Assembly (NCBI GenBank): GCA_025359945.1
Contig: JANYDD010000012.1
Location: forward strand, 1 to 64,000
Direction of reading: 5' to 3'
DNA from: Bdellovibrio sp.
GTDB taxonomy: Bacteria > Bdellovibrionota > Bdellovibrionia > Bdellovibrionales > Bdellovibrionaceae
DNA length: 64,000 nt
The notes under the pieces were generated by a model. The model saw only the letters and a program-made list of their open reading frames with translations. It had not been told where the DNA came from and searched no databases. A program made the translations under genes and the position numbers. Each line of letters opens with the position of its first letter. The stretch's first letter is position 1. This document shows positions 29,620 to 38,215 of the stretch, piece by piece.

Positions 29620-30495
29620 TTAATATTTAAAAACACCGCGACCTGATTTTTTTCCCATCCAACCCGCTTCCACATATTTTACCAACAGCGGACAAGCGCG
29701 ATATTTAGAATCCGCAAACCCTTCATAAAGGACATTCATTATCGAAAGGCAAGTGTCCAAACCAATAAAGTCTGCCAAGGTCAAAGGCCCCATTGGAAAG
29801 TTGCAGCCAAGCTTCATGGCTTCGTCGATCATCGCAGGCTGCGCAATTCCCTCGTGCAAAACATAAAAAGCTTCGTTGATCATTGGCATCAGAATGCGAT
29901 TGACCACAAACCCAGGCATGTCCTTGATACTTTCAACAAATACCTTATCCAATTTTTCAGTTAGTTTTTTTATTGTTTCAAAAGTATGGTCCGAGGTCTG
30001 AAGCCCCTTAATCCCCTCGACCAATTTCATCACTGGTACAGGATTCATAAAATGCATCCCACAAACCTGCGCAGGCCGACCCGTCTGTTGAGCCAATTTC
30101 GTGATCGAAATCGAAGAGGTATTGGTCACCAACAAACTGGCCGCAGGTAAAACCGCATCCAAAGATTTAAAAATTTTAATTTTCAAGTCCACATTTTCAG
30201 TGGCGGCCTCGATCGCAACATCTACGGTCTTAAACCCTTCCAAATCAGAAGTGGTCTGAATATTTTTAAGGGTCTGCATTTTCAAATCTTCCGAAAGAAA
30301 ATTCTTTTTCACCAAACGATCTAAACTGGAAGCCATCGACTTCAACGAATTCTCAAGAACGCCAGGGTTCAAATCCATCAACAAAACTTGATAATTTTTT
30401 TGAGCCAATACTTGCGCAATTCCAGACCCCATTTGCCCAGCACCCACCACACCAATTTTTTTAATTTGTTCAAAAGAAATAGCATTCTGACCCAT
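29620..30495 (-). CDS. hbd: 3-hydroxybutyryl-CoA dehydrogenase
   Basis: 291 residues. The NAD motif VVGAGQMGSGIAQV near residue 15, the catalytic region GMHFMNPVPVMKLVEGI with its His, and GFVVNRILMPMINEAF followed by MGPLTLADFIGLDT are typical of this family. It oxidises 3-hydroxybutyryl-CoA to acetoacetyl-CoA. TAGGAG precedes the ATG at six bases. It heads the operon hbd - enoyl-CoA hydratase - icmF - phosphatase, which links butyryl-CoA/isobutyryl-CoA to central metabolism, for example during growth on branched amino acids or fatty acids from prey. The preceding 112 bases should hold the promoter. Confidence 0.94.
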   Translation of the reverse strand: MGQNAISFEQIKKIGVVGAGQMGSGIAQVLAQKNYQVLLMDLNPGVLENSLKSMASSLDRLVKKNFLSEDLKMQTLKNIQTTSDLEGFKTVDVAIEAATENVDLKIKIFKSLDAVLPAASLLVTNTSSISITKLAQQTGRPAQVCGMHFMNPVPVMKLVEGIKGLQTSDHTFETIKKLTEKLDKVFVESIKDMPGFVVNRILMPMINEAFYVLHEGIAQPAMIDEAMKLGCNFPMGPLTLADFIGLDTCLSIMNVLYEGFADSKYRACPLLVKYVEAGWMGKKSGRGVFKY

Positions 30496-30607
30496 GAAAA
30501 CTCCTATACAAGAAAAGTCCGTTTTTTTGAGATATGCTAAGCAGTCGATCTAAGAATGGCTATATAATTTTTCTATGTCGGCCATCGTCTGATGAAAGAT
30601 CTCATTT

Positions 30608-31483
30608 CTACAAGTTCTGCAAGAACAGGGGGCGGTACTTGCCCTTTTCTAAGAAGAAGCCGCTGTTGTGGTTGGTTCCGATCAGCAAATTCCAGCTTTT
30701 GGGTTCTGCGAGCTCGGAAAAAATTCGTTCTCCAAAACGGCTTGGGACTACGGGATCTCGGTCGCCGTGGAAAACCACGACTCGTGTGGGGCTTAGGCTA
30801 GTTAAATCTTTAGGCGCTTCAGAATTGGAAACTAAAAGCCAGGCAATGGGCTGCAACAGCCACGTCACCCAGCTGCGCGAGACCACGTCTTTAGCCATAC
30901 TTTTGTAAGAAGAAAAACTTCCGTGAATCACCATTGTTTTTGGGCGCTGACCAGCTTGGATTTTTTCAGCGGCTCGCAGGGCGACGATTCCGCCCAGACT
31001 GTGAGCGTACCAAAAATACGGTGGCTGCATATTTTTAAGCATCCAACTGTTAAATAAAATTCCTGCATCGACAGTTGATGCAGGCGAGCTTTTGCCCGAC
31101 GATTTGCCGTAGCCAGGATAATCAAAAATCAATACCGAGTACCCGGCGTCGACCAACCATAAAACCATTAGAAAATGACTTGATAGATTTTCGCCATTTC
31201 CATGAAAAAAAAGAAAACTTCCCAATTTTTTTTGGGCCTGGCTGGATTTCATCACCCACCCGTGCAAAACCAAACCATCCGAATTGGGCAAACTGACGTC
31301 GTCGTAAACAAGGCCAAATTGATCCGGAGTGTGATACTGAAACGTCGTCGGCTGATAGAACAAACTGTTGCACGCGCTTAGCGACAAACACATTACAATC
31401 CAAGCTGCGGACTCTTTGGTCGCCAATCGCGAAATGATCCGCACAATCGCAAAGAAATCAAAAAATAAATTTAAGCTCTTCAA
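30608..31483 (-). CDS. Alpha/beta hydrolase, probable lipoprotein
   Basis: About 291 residues if started at TTG 31483, which has AGAGG upstream; a TTG at 31579 would add 32 residues. A hydrophobic segment ends in LSLSAC, a good lipobox. The hydrolase fold shows FLFFHGNGENLSSH (oxyanion hole), the nucleophile elbow YAHSLGG, and VFHGDRDPVVPS with the late Asp; a His follows in GTNHNSG. This is the BAAT/serine aminopeptidase-like subgroup (ABHD13/YfhR-like). The substrate is unknown. It is transcribed toward the hbd promoter region. Confidence 0.82.
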   Translation of the reverse strand: MKSLNLFFDFFAIVRIISRLATKESAAWIVMCLSLSACNSLFYQPTTFQYHTPDQFGLVYDDVSLPNSDGLVLHGWVMKSSQAQKKLGSFLFFHGNGENLSSHFLMVLWLVDAGYSVLIFDYPGYGKSSGKSSPASTVDAGILFNSWMLKNMQPPYFWYAHSLGGIVALRAAEKIQAGQRPKTMVIHGSFSSYKSMAKDVVSRSWVTWLLQPIAWLLVSNSEAPKDLTSLSPTRVVVFHGDRDPVVPSRFGERIFSELAEPKSWNLLIGTNHNSGFFLEKGKYRPLFLQNL

Positions 31484-31616
31484 CGAGAAACCTCTGTTAG
31501 GTCTTGAGTTATTTATAGGCTGAAGTCCCACTTTCGAATCGCTTTTAACGGAACTCGCTTGAATCACCACGAAATTCAAGCGAATCCTTTTCTATCCTAC
31601 AATTCCGTTCGAGCGT

Positions 31617-31916
31617 TTACTCAGCGCTTTTAGCGTGACAGCAAAATTGCGCGGTGTCCCCATCGCCTACGGCACTGGCGATCGAACTGCTGAAGGGCTT
31701 GTTCAAGTCACATTCGTCCAACAGTTTCAACTTCAGTTCAGCCAAGTTGGACTTTCTGTGTTTTTGGCAGACAAAATTATCTGTGGTCACTTTTGTTTCT
31801 AATTTGTCTTTCGACGCCGCTTTTTCTGCGAAGCTTATAGTAGACAAACTTAGCCCTGCGAGCAGGACAACTATTGATGCTCTTGATGCCATTGATGCTT
31901 TCAAAATACTTTTCAT
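31617..31916 (-). CDS. Small exported cysteine-containing protein
   Basis: 99 residues from the ATG at 31916, which follows AAGGAG at seven bases. The signal peptide ends around SFA/EKAA. The mature part is short with four Cys (VCQKH, DECD, FCCH), so disulfides or metal binding are possible. No family was recognised. It is divergent from the DUF3015 pair, with about 175 bases between starts. Confidence 0.65.
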   Translation of the reverse strand: MKSILKASMASRASIVVLLAGLSLSTISFAEKAASKDKLETKVTTDNFVCQKHRKSNLAELKLKLLDECDLNKPFSSSIASAVGDGDTAQFCCHAKSAE

Positions 31917-32091
31917 CGTGATCTCCTTTTTGTTATCCGTAGCGTACATGATCAATTGTTGTTTTGTCCTCGAAGAATTTTAAGCTTAAATTTTATGCAG
32001 CCACAGAAAACCTGCGACACAGTCGGCGTTTGCGTTGTTTCAAATTTTCTGCTTCAATCAAATTTCAACAATAAGAAAGAAAGGACGTGCT

Positions 32092-32574
32092 ATGCACTCA
32101 AAAAAATTTTTGCGACTGATGATAGGCTTTTGCCTGCTCGGCGCAGCCCCAGCATTTGCTGGAAAGTATGGGATGGCTGGTTGTGGACTTGGTTCCATGA
32201 TCTTTGAAGATCAGCCCGGAAAAATCCAGATATTGGCGGTCACCACGAACGACATAGTCGTGCCCCAAACTTCTGCGATCTCTACCGGTTCAATGAATTG
32301 CAATGACAGCCCGACAACTGCTGCCGTGGGAAAATACATTGAAGTCAACCAAGTAGCTTTGCAAAAAGATGTTGCCAAAGGGAACGGCGAAACTTTGTCA
32401 GCCCTTTTGACTTTGTGGAAATGCGATTCGCAATCAGAAGTCGGAAGCACTTTGCAAAAGAATTATTCTGAGATCTACAATTCCAATAACCTGCCAGCTG
32501 CCCAAGTTCAAGAAAGCATGACCAAAGTGTTAAGCTCTGGAACTAACGGCAACCTGTGCAAAGCACTTATCTGA
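32092..32574 (+). CDS. DUF3015 family exported protein (first copy)
   Basis: 160 residues from the ATG at 32092 with AAAGGAC upstream. A signal peptide ends at AFA/GKYG. The family motif GMAGCGLGSMIF begins the mature protein, and SAISTGSMNCNDS matches the second conserved Cys region. DUF3015 proteins are small secreted proteins of unknown role. It is followed 15 bases later by a second copy and then by a DUF4105 protein. Confidence 0.85.
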   Translation: MHSKKFLRLMIGFCLLGAAPAFAGKYGMAGCGLGSMIFEDQPGKIQILAVTTNDIVVPQTSAISTGSMNCNDSPTTAAVGKYIEVNQVALQKDVAKGNGETLSALLTLWKCDSQSEVGSTLQKNYSEIYNSNNLPAAQVQESMTKVLSSGTNGNLCKALI

Positions 32575-32589
32575 ATCTAGGAGTAATAA

Positions 32590-33114
32590 ATGAAAAATAT
32601 ATTTTTAATTCTCTCAAGCATCGTTTTTGTAACGGCTGGAAGTTTTGTCCAAGCTCAAACTAAAAAAGCGGCTGCAGCCCCTGCGAAGTTTTCTCGACCT
32701 TACGGAATGGCTGGTTGCGGTTTAGGTTCACAGCTTTTCGAAAAGAACTCTGGACAAGTATTTGCGGCCACCACCAACGGTTCGTCGTACACCAATTTGT
32801 TTGGAATCACTTCTGGAACATCTAACTGTGAAGATGGACCGAATACAGAAGTAGCTTCTCGATTGGATCGATTTATCGTTGCTAACAAAGTGGCGCTGAA
32901 TATCGACATTGCTCGAGGACAAGGCGAAACTTTGGCTAGCATGACCACTTTAATGGGTTGCAGCTCTGCATCTCCCCAAGTTGGTCAAGCTTTGAAGGCT
33001 AACTACAACTCGATCTTTACTGATGTTTCAGTTCCCGCTAACGCGATCACTGACAGTATCATCGATACTCTTTTGAAAGATAAAGAGATCGCCGGACAGT
33101 GCAGCCTAAGTTAA
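32590..33114 (+). CDS. DUF3015 family exported protein (second copy)
   Basis: 174 residues; TAGGAG lies upstream of the ATG. The signal peptide ends at VQA/QTKK, then a short Ala/Lys linker leads to GMAGCGLGSQLF and FGITSGTSNCEDG, both matching the first copy (GMAGCGLGS, SAISTGSMNC) at diverged but clear identity. GQGETLASMTTLMGC and GNGETLSALLTLWKC also align. The copies are a tandem duplication. A rho-independent terminator follows. Confidence 0.87.
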   Translation: MKNIFLILSSIVFVTAGSFVQAQTKKAAAAPAKFSRPYGMAGCGLGSQLFEKNSGQVFAATTNGSSYTNLFGITSGTSNCEDGPNTEVASRLDRFIVANKVALNIDIARGQGETLASMTTLMGCSSASPQVGQALKANYNSIFTDVSVPANAITDSIIDTLLKDKEIAGQCSLS

Positions 33115-33128
33115 TCTTAGTTTGAGTT

Positions 33129-33173
33129 CATGCCGGATTTGGATTAATTTCCGGCCGGCATGGATTTTTTTTC
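33129..33173 (+). terminator. Rho-independent terminator after the DUF3015 pair
   Basis: CATGCCGG (33129-33136) pairs with CCGGCATG (33155-33162) around an 18-base loop that can itself partly pair, followed by GATTTTTTTTC. The first ATG of the next open frame (33160) lies inside the 3' arm. Confidence 0.7.
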
Positions 33174-35280
33174 TTTCTCGAAATTTTCTTTCTATCAAAA
33201 ACTCAGACTAAATCTCTCCAAAGCCAATTTGCAACGACTCAAACTCGATCTAAAATTCATATTAACAATTTCATGCGGCAGAATTTTTCGATTTTTATCT
33301 GCGATTCAACTGATCAAATATTTTAAAACCAGATTTAATTTTCGGGCAGTGTTTCTGGTCTTTCTAGGTCTAGGGTCCGTTTTTTTCGTTTCTGGCGTTT
33401 TTGCTGAGGGCAAAGTTGATTCGACCATTGAAAAACCTATCCCAAATGAAAGCCAATTTCAGGACCTAGTACTAAAAATTGATCAGCTGCGACTTTATGA
33501 AAGTTCTCAGTGGCGTGCGATGCTGGTCTATGCAGACAAACGAAACAGAAGCTTAGTTTCCCACTCCGCTTTTTTTCTCAACCCTGAAGGTATGCGCAAT
33601 TCACGTAGCGAAATGCTTGCACAACTGCAAACCATCTTAAATCCAAAACCAAATTCAAAACCAGATGACGATCCAATTTGTCTTTTTCCAGCGCGCCGAA
33701 AATTTTTACAATCTCATCTGAATTTACCAAAAGACACGCTTTCAGAAAATTGCCCAACCTATAAAAGATACCTTAGGACTCTTGAAGCGGATTCCGTCAG
33801 TTTTGTTTTTTCGTCTTTCTACACCAACAGTCCTGGGTCTGCTTTTGGGCATACACTTTTTCGCATTCATAAAAAAGGTGCCCAAGCCGCTGAACTTTTA
33901 GACCACGGCATTGGATATGCGGCCAACGTCACCACGAATAATTCATTTCTTTATGCGGTGTATGGAATCGGTGGACTTTTTCAGGGCACGTACACCAATG
34001 TTCCTTATTACTATAAAATTCGCGAATACAACGATTACGAATCTCGCGATTTGTGGACTTACCATTTGGACCTTAAGCCAGCAGAAGTAGAATTGCTTGT
34101 CGATCATTTATGGGAAATTGGTCAGGTGTCTTTGGATTATTATTTTTTTACCAAAAATTGTTCGTATTTAATGCTGGTGGCGATTGAGGCTGCAACCGAT
34201 CGCTACCAACTGCGGCCCAAACTTCCGTTCTGGGTTATACCATCAGATTCTTTAAAGACCGTCACTGATACACCCGGCTTGGTCAACAAAATAGAATTTC
34301 GACCTGCGGCCCGAACCCAATTTCATTATCGGTATTCCGTTTTCTCACCAGCAGAAAAAAATGAACTGAAGAATTTTCTAGAAAAGTACGAGCCTTCGCA
34401 ACTGGAAAAATTCAGCGATAAAAAGAAAGTCGCTTTTTTAGATGCCGCGATTGATTCGATTGATATGCGATTTCCGGAAAATTTGATTAAAGAAGATAGC
34501 GAGGGCTCGAAAATAAAATCGAAACTACTGAAAGTTCGCGCGGCAGTGCCTTTGGTTTCTGAACCCTTGAATGTTCCGCCTCCAACTGAAGAGCGCCCCG
34601 ATTTGGGCCACGGATCTTTTCGTTGGAGCCTGGCCGCAAGACAATGGAATCAGAAATGGATGACACTTATCGAGGCTCGCTTTGCGATGCATGACTTAGG
34701 CGATCCTCACCTGGGCTACCCTCGATTTTCGCAAATTGAATTTTTTAATTTTCGCGGCGAGATCAGTTCGACTTCCACTTTCCGCGTTTTAGATTTTGAT
34801 TTTTTTCAAGCGGCATCGATTAATCCACGGACAAGTTTCAACAAACAAATTTCGTGGAGAGGTCGAATGGGGGCCACAAGCTTTGGACCCAGTCTTTGCC
34901 AGCCCGACTGCTTGGCGCCTTCGATGCAAGTCGCCGCGGGATGGGCATTTTCGGTAGGCCCCCAAGATTCGCTGGTGATTTGGCCGCTGATCGACACAGG
35001 AGTTTTTAACGACTACAGGCTTTACGGAGGACCTTGGATGACCGTAGTGGGGCCAGGCCTGGTGCTGTTGTGGACGGTCCGAAAAAATATTAAATTTATC
35101 CAGTCATCGACCTATTTCCCTATCAGTCTTTTTTCTGGCCCTAACTTAGTACAGAAGCACCAAAGTGAACTTCGGTGGCACGCCAATAATTCTTTTCAAA
35201 TTTTTGCGCGAGGTGAAATTTGGAAAAGCCAAGTTGGCGATGATAATGCCGGTCATATCGGCGTGATGTATTCTTACTAG
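33160..35280 (+). CDS. DUF4105 (Lnb N-terminal domain-like) membrane/periplasmic protein
   Basis: Up to 706 residues; the true start is uncertain, because the ATG at 33160 lies in a terminator stem with no ribosome site. A hydrophobic segment at about 61-82 (VFLVFLGLGSVFFVSGVFA) marks membrane insertion or export. The DUF4105 core is clear: FSSFYTNSPGSAFGHTLFRI (His231) and FFTKNCSYLML (Cys334), a His/Cys pair like the active site of Bacteroides Lnb lipoprotein N-acyltransferase. NNSFLYAVYGIGGLFQGTY is also conserved. The C-terminal 230 residues look beta-rich. DUF3015 genes lie just upstream. An acyl-transfer or peptidase-like role is inferred. Confidence 0.75.
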   Translation: MDFFSFSKFSFYQKLRLNLSKANLQRLKLDLKFILTISCGRIFRFLSAIQLIKYFKTRFNFRAVFLVFLGLGSVFFVSGVFAEGKVDSTIEKPIPNESQFQDLVLKIDQLRLYESSQWRAMLVYADKRNRSLVSHSAFFLNPEGMRNSRSEMLAQLQTILNPKPNSKPDDDPICLFPARRKFLQSHLNLPKDTLSENCPTYKRYLRTLEADSVSFVFSSFYTNSPGSAFGHTLFRIHKKGAQAAELLDHGIGYAANVTTNNSFLYAVYGIGGLFQGTYTNVPYYYKIREYNDYESRDLWTYHLDLKPAEVELLVDHLWEIGQVSLDYYFFTKNCSYLMLVAIEAATDRYQLRPKLPFWVIPSDSLKTVTDTPGLVNKIEFRPAARTQFHYRYSVFSPAEKNELKNFLEKYEPSQLEKFSDKKKVAFLDAAIDSIDMRFPENLIKEDSEGSKIKSKLLKVRAAVPLVSEPLNVPPPTEERPDLGHGSFRWSLAARQWNQKWMTLIEARFAMHDLGDPHLGYPRFSQIEFFNFRGEISSTSTFRVLDFDFFQAASINPRTSFNKQISWRGRMGATSFGPSLCQPDCLAPSMQVAAGWAFSVGPQDSLVIWPLIDTGVFNDYRLYGGPWMTVVGPGLVLLWTVRKNIKFIQSSTYFPISLFSGPNLVQKHQSELRWHANNSFQIFARGEIWKSQVGDDNAGHIGVMYSY

Positions 35281-35340
35281 TGCTAACCATTTCTTGCGAA
35301 AGTGTTGCGTTAGAAATGTGCCCCCCCCTGCGTTGGGCGA

Positions 35341-36495
35341 CTACAAAAAAGTATTGAGCTTTTTATCAAACTGCACATCTAAAGTCTGAGTTCCCGTCGA
35401 AACTTTTAATTTAAGTATTTCTTTTTTCTTATCTAAAGCCTCGATCTTTAAATTTCTGGTCCAGGAGATAGATCGCTTCTGAAAATGTTCTAACAACTGC
35501 GAAAATTTAAAAAAAGGTTTAAAAGTTTTTCCCAGATCTTGGCTCCAGAAATGTCCCACATAAATTTCGTACTTGTTTGAAACAAAGACCGGAAAATTTT
35601 GATTTTTGAATTCAGAAAACCGACGCCAATTTTTTCCGTCTTGGGTTATATAGATTCCATGGCTTGAGAGAATCCCAAACTTAGGGTTATCGGGCTGAAA
35701 ACTGAGTGAAAAAATTTCTTTTTTTAGGATCTCTTCGCTGGTTAAGTTCTCCGTGGCGGTCCCGATAGTATCGGCCCCTTTGGCAAGCTTCCAGTAAACT
35801 TCGCCGTGCCCTTTCAGCCACGAGACTTTCCATTCAGAAATTTCAGAGCGAACCAATCGAACTAGACTTCTTAGGTTTAAAATCTGGCCCATTTTTTTTT
35901 CATCCTGGGATTCAACAACCATCGCCAGATCTTTGTGAATTTTAAATTCTTGGACCTCCGAAAGTGGCACTCGATAATTATTTTGCAAAATTAAATAGGG
36001 CCCACTTTTGTACTGCACCTTGGACCACACACCTTTGGATTGAACCTGGTTAATAAAGTCGTAAACCGACGCCATCTGGTTGATATCAATAAATCCGTGC
36101 ACCAAAGCAGGAGATTGAAAGCTGATTTCGGCAAATTCATTTTGAATCGATAGAATTTTCACTTGCGTTCGGCCCGGCAAATGCAAAATTGAATTTGATT
36201 TAAAATTGGGCTCTTGCCGAAGCGGCGCCGAGATTAAAACTAACCCGAAACCGGCCGATAGCTGTTCCCCAGTCACCAAATCCGAGTCCTTGATCCAAAA
36301 ACGTCTTTGATCTTTTTCCACCAGGATCAGATTTTTAACTTGGCGTTGGACCCGCGCTTTTTCCAATTCCAAAACGTCGCGTTGGCCCGAAGCAAAAAGA
36401 CTTTCTGGACTTCGATAAAAATGCACAAGCGGAGAAGCTGAGACAAAAAAATAAGGCCATAGGATGTACGCTGCACAAAACGCGAACCAATTCAT
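35341..36495 (-). CDS. Exported protein with SH3-like and BNR-like segments
   Basis: 384 residues. The signal segment is MNWFAFCAAYILWPYFFVSA. A bacterial SH3-like stretch (PNFKSNSILHLPGRTQVKI, FAEISF) is followed by a second part with BNR/Asp-box-like strands (GIYITQDGKNWRRFSEF, FWSQDLGKTFKPFF). Such Asp-box repeats occur in sialidase-like and photosystem assembly propellers, but only about two are visible. No enzyme motif was found. It converges on the DUF4105 gene with a 60-base gap. Confidence 0.6.
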   Translation of the reverse strand: MNWFAFCAAYILWPYFFVSASPLVHFYRSPESLFASGQRDVLELEKARVQRQVKNLILVEKDQRRFWIKDSDLVTGEQLSAGFGLVLISAPLRQEPNFKSNSILHLPGRTQVKILSIQNEFAEISFQSPALVHGFIDINQMASVYDFINQVQSKGVWSKVQYKSGPYLILQNNYRVPLSEVQEFKIHKDLAMVVESQDEKKMGQILNLRSLVRLVRSEISEWKVSWLKGHGEVYWKLAKGADTIGTATENLTSEEILKKEIFSLSFQPDNPKFGILSSHGIYITQDGKNWRRFSEFKNQNFPVFVSNKYEIYVGHFWSQDLGKTFKPFFKFSQLLEHFQKRSISWTRNLKIEALDKKKEILKLKVSTGTQTLDVQFDKKLNTFL

Positions 36496-36692
36496 CCTTT
36501 TAGTGTAAACCCTTTGCCGGTTTTGAGAAGCCTGGTTCTGACCAGGTCAACAAGAGGCGTTATGCCCAGACCTTCGTTTTTAATTTCGTTTGCCAGAACC
36601 AAAGGAGGGTATTTTCTGATAGGTTCTAAAAAAATGCAACTAAGGCGCGAACTTCAGATTGAAGTTTCCAACGCCATAAGGAGAATTTGATC

Positions 36693-37496
36693 ATGCCATC
36701 ACCAATGTCGCATCTTCTATCCGTGGAATGTTTGTTATGTTCAAAGCCTTCAGTCATCCGCGAGAGCGTTTTAGTTTTATCAAAACACAAAGGCCAACTC
36801 TTCGAATGTGATCAATGTGGTTTAGTTTTTTTGGACAAACCCACGTGGCTGAAAGAAGCGTATTCGCAGGCGATCAGCCGTTTAGACACGGGGATAGTTT
36901 ATAGAAATCTGCAAGTCGCTAGTCTTTTGTCGGTGCTGATCCCGCGATGTCTTGAAAATTCGACAGGACCTTACTTGGATTTTTCTGGAGGGCACGGTCT
37001 TTTGGTGCGACTGATGCGCGATTGCCACTTTGACTTTTACTGGACCGATGCCTTTGCGGATAATCTTTTTGCGCAAGGATTTGAATCCCTACCCAAACAT
37101 CACTACGAACTGGCTACAGCGATCGAGGCCTTTGAGCACTTTCCGGACCCCTTTCAAAAATTCACGCATTTATTTTCGCTGTCCAAAAATATTTTTCTGA
37201 CCACGACACTGATGCCGGATCAATGCTTGAGTTGGAACGATTGGCCTTACTACCAACCCAATACCGGACAACACATCACTTTTTATCGAAAGCGCACACT
37301 AGATTGGGTCGCAGAAAAATTTCAAAAAAAAATCACTAGCCATCGCGATCTGCATTGGATTGGCGACGATCCCCCCACTTTGTCGCAACTAAAACGCTGG
37401 GACTGGCTTTCCCGAAAGCTTCCTGTCTATAAGTGGGCGCAAAAAAAACGTGGATCGCTGATCGCTGCCGATGCTCAAACGCTGCAAATTTTTTAG
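36693..37496 (+). CDS. SAM-dependent methyltransferase-like protein with zinc-ribbon N-terminus
   Basis: 267 residues from the ATG at 36693, nine bases after AAGGAG; a TTG six bases upstream is too close to the ribosome site. CLLC...CDQCG near the N-terminus is a zinc-ribbon-like four-Cys site. YLDFSGGHGLLVRLM is a motif-I-like SAM site, and AIEAFEHFPDPFQKFTHLF matches the post-core region of type 11/12 methyltransferases. Similar two-domain proteins methylate sugars or surface polymers. Its stop overlaps the converging plsC stop by four bases. Confidence 0.75.
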   Translation: MPSPMSHLLSVECLLCSKPSVIRESVLVLSKHKGQLFECDQCGLVFLDKPTWLKEAYSQAISRLDTGIVYRNLQVASLLSVLIPRCLENSTGPYLDFSGGHGLLVRLMRDCHFDFYWTDAFADNLFAQGFESLPKHHYELATAIEAFEHFPDPFQKFTHLFSLSKNIFLTTTLMPDQCLSWNDWPYYQPNTGQHITFYRKRTLDWVAEKFQKKITSHRDLHWIGDDPPTLSQLKRWDWLSRKLPVYKWAQKKRGSLIAADAQTLQIF

Positions 37497-38215
37497 ATTG
37501 CTTTTTCCATCGCTTCACGCACTTTTTTCATCAGTGGCTGTTTCTCAGAGCCCGGTGAAATGGGGTCTAAAAATTCCATAGTGATTTCTGAACGCCAAGC
37601 TTGCGTTGCTGGAAAAAACGAATTCTTTGGCCACAGCTGACAAGCTCCAAGAATCACGGTTGGAACCACGGGAATTCTTGCTTCGATCGCAAAATAAAAA
37701 GGACCTGATTTAAACGGCAGCAAAAGATCATCTCGGGTATTTCGCTTGCCCTCGGGCGCCAGAGCGTATTTCTCGCCGGGGACAAGGTGCTCTAAAGACT
37801 TTCGATAAACTTCAATCACTTTTGCTTTTTGCTCTCGAGCAATAGGCAAAATTCCATAGGCCCGCATGGCACTACCAAAAACGGGAATATCAAACAATTC
37901 AATTTTCGCGCCAAAGCGAATGGACGGGACCAACGCTTCTAATGCGAAAATATCTAAAAAACTAGAATGATTAAAAAGCACTAGGCAAGACTGCTGGGGC
38001 AAACGATCTTCACCCGACATGCGAACGTGAATATTCATAAACTTCAGAAAAGTCTTTGCCCAATTGTTAGCGACCCAATCAATCCCTTTTTTGTTTCTAA
38101 ATACGGCGAAATGCAAGATCCCACCCAAGGATAAAAAAAAGGTCAGAAGCGGAAGAAATAAAAAGACGCCCATCAAAGCTCGAATCCAAAGAACGGGCCT
38201 GATCAAAAAACTCAT
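37493..38215 (-). CDS. plsC: 1-acyl-sn-glycerol-3-phosphate acyltransferase (PlsC-type)
   Basis: 240 residues. N-terminal hydrophobic segments (LMGVFLFLPLLTFFLSLGG) anchor it. The acyltransferase motif NHSSFLD gives catalytic His83 and Asp88, and ALAPEGKRNTRDD is the second motif (EGKR at 155-158 in place of the usual EGTR). It likely transfers acyl groups to lysophosphatidate. The start overlaps the upstream gene stop by four bases (ATGA type), so the two are translated as a unit. Confidence 0.88.
   Translation of the reverse strand: MSFLIRPVLWIRALMGVFLFLPLLTFFLSLGGILHFAVFRNKKGIDWVANNWAKTFLKFMNIHVRMSGEDRLPQQSCLVLFNHSSFLDIFALEALVPSIRFGAKIELFDIPVFGSAMRAYGILPIAREQKAKVIEVYRKSLEHLVPGEKYALAPEGKRNTRDDLLLPFKSGPFYFAIEARIPVVPTVILGACQLWPKNSFFPATQAWRSEITMEFLDPISPGSEKQPLMKKVREAMEKAI

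Noticed and set aside
35281-35340. Stem ATTTCT...AGAAAT between converging genes as terminator
   Set aside because: It is short and not followed by a T-run on either strand.
36564-36690. Open frame of 42 codons (MPRPSFLISF...) just before the methyltransferase gene
   Set aside because: It has no good ribosome site, no domain, and covers the ribosome site of the next gene, so it looks like chance.
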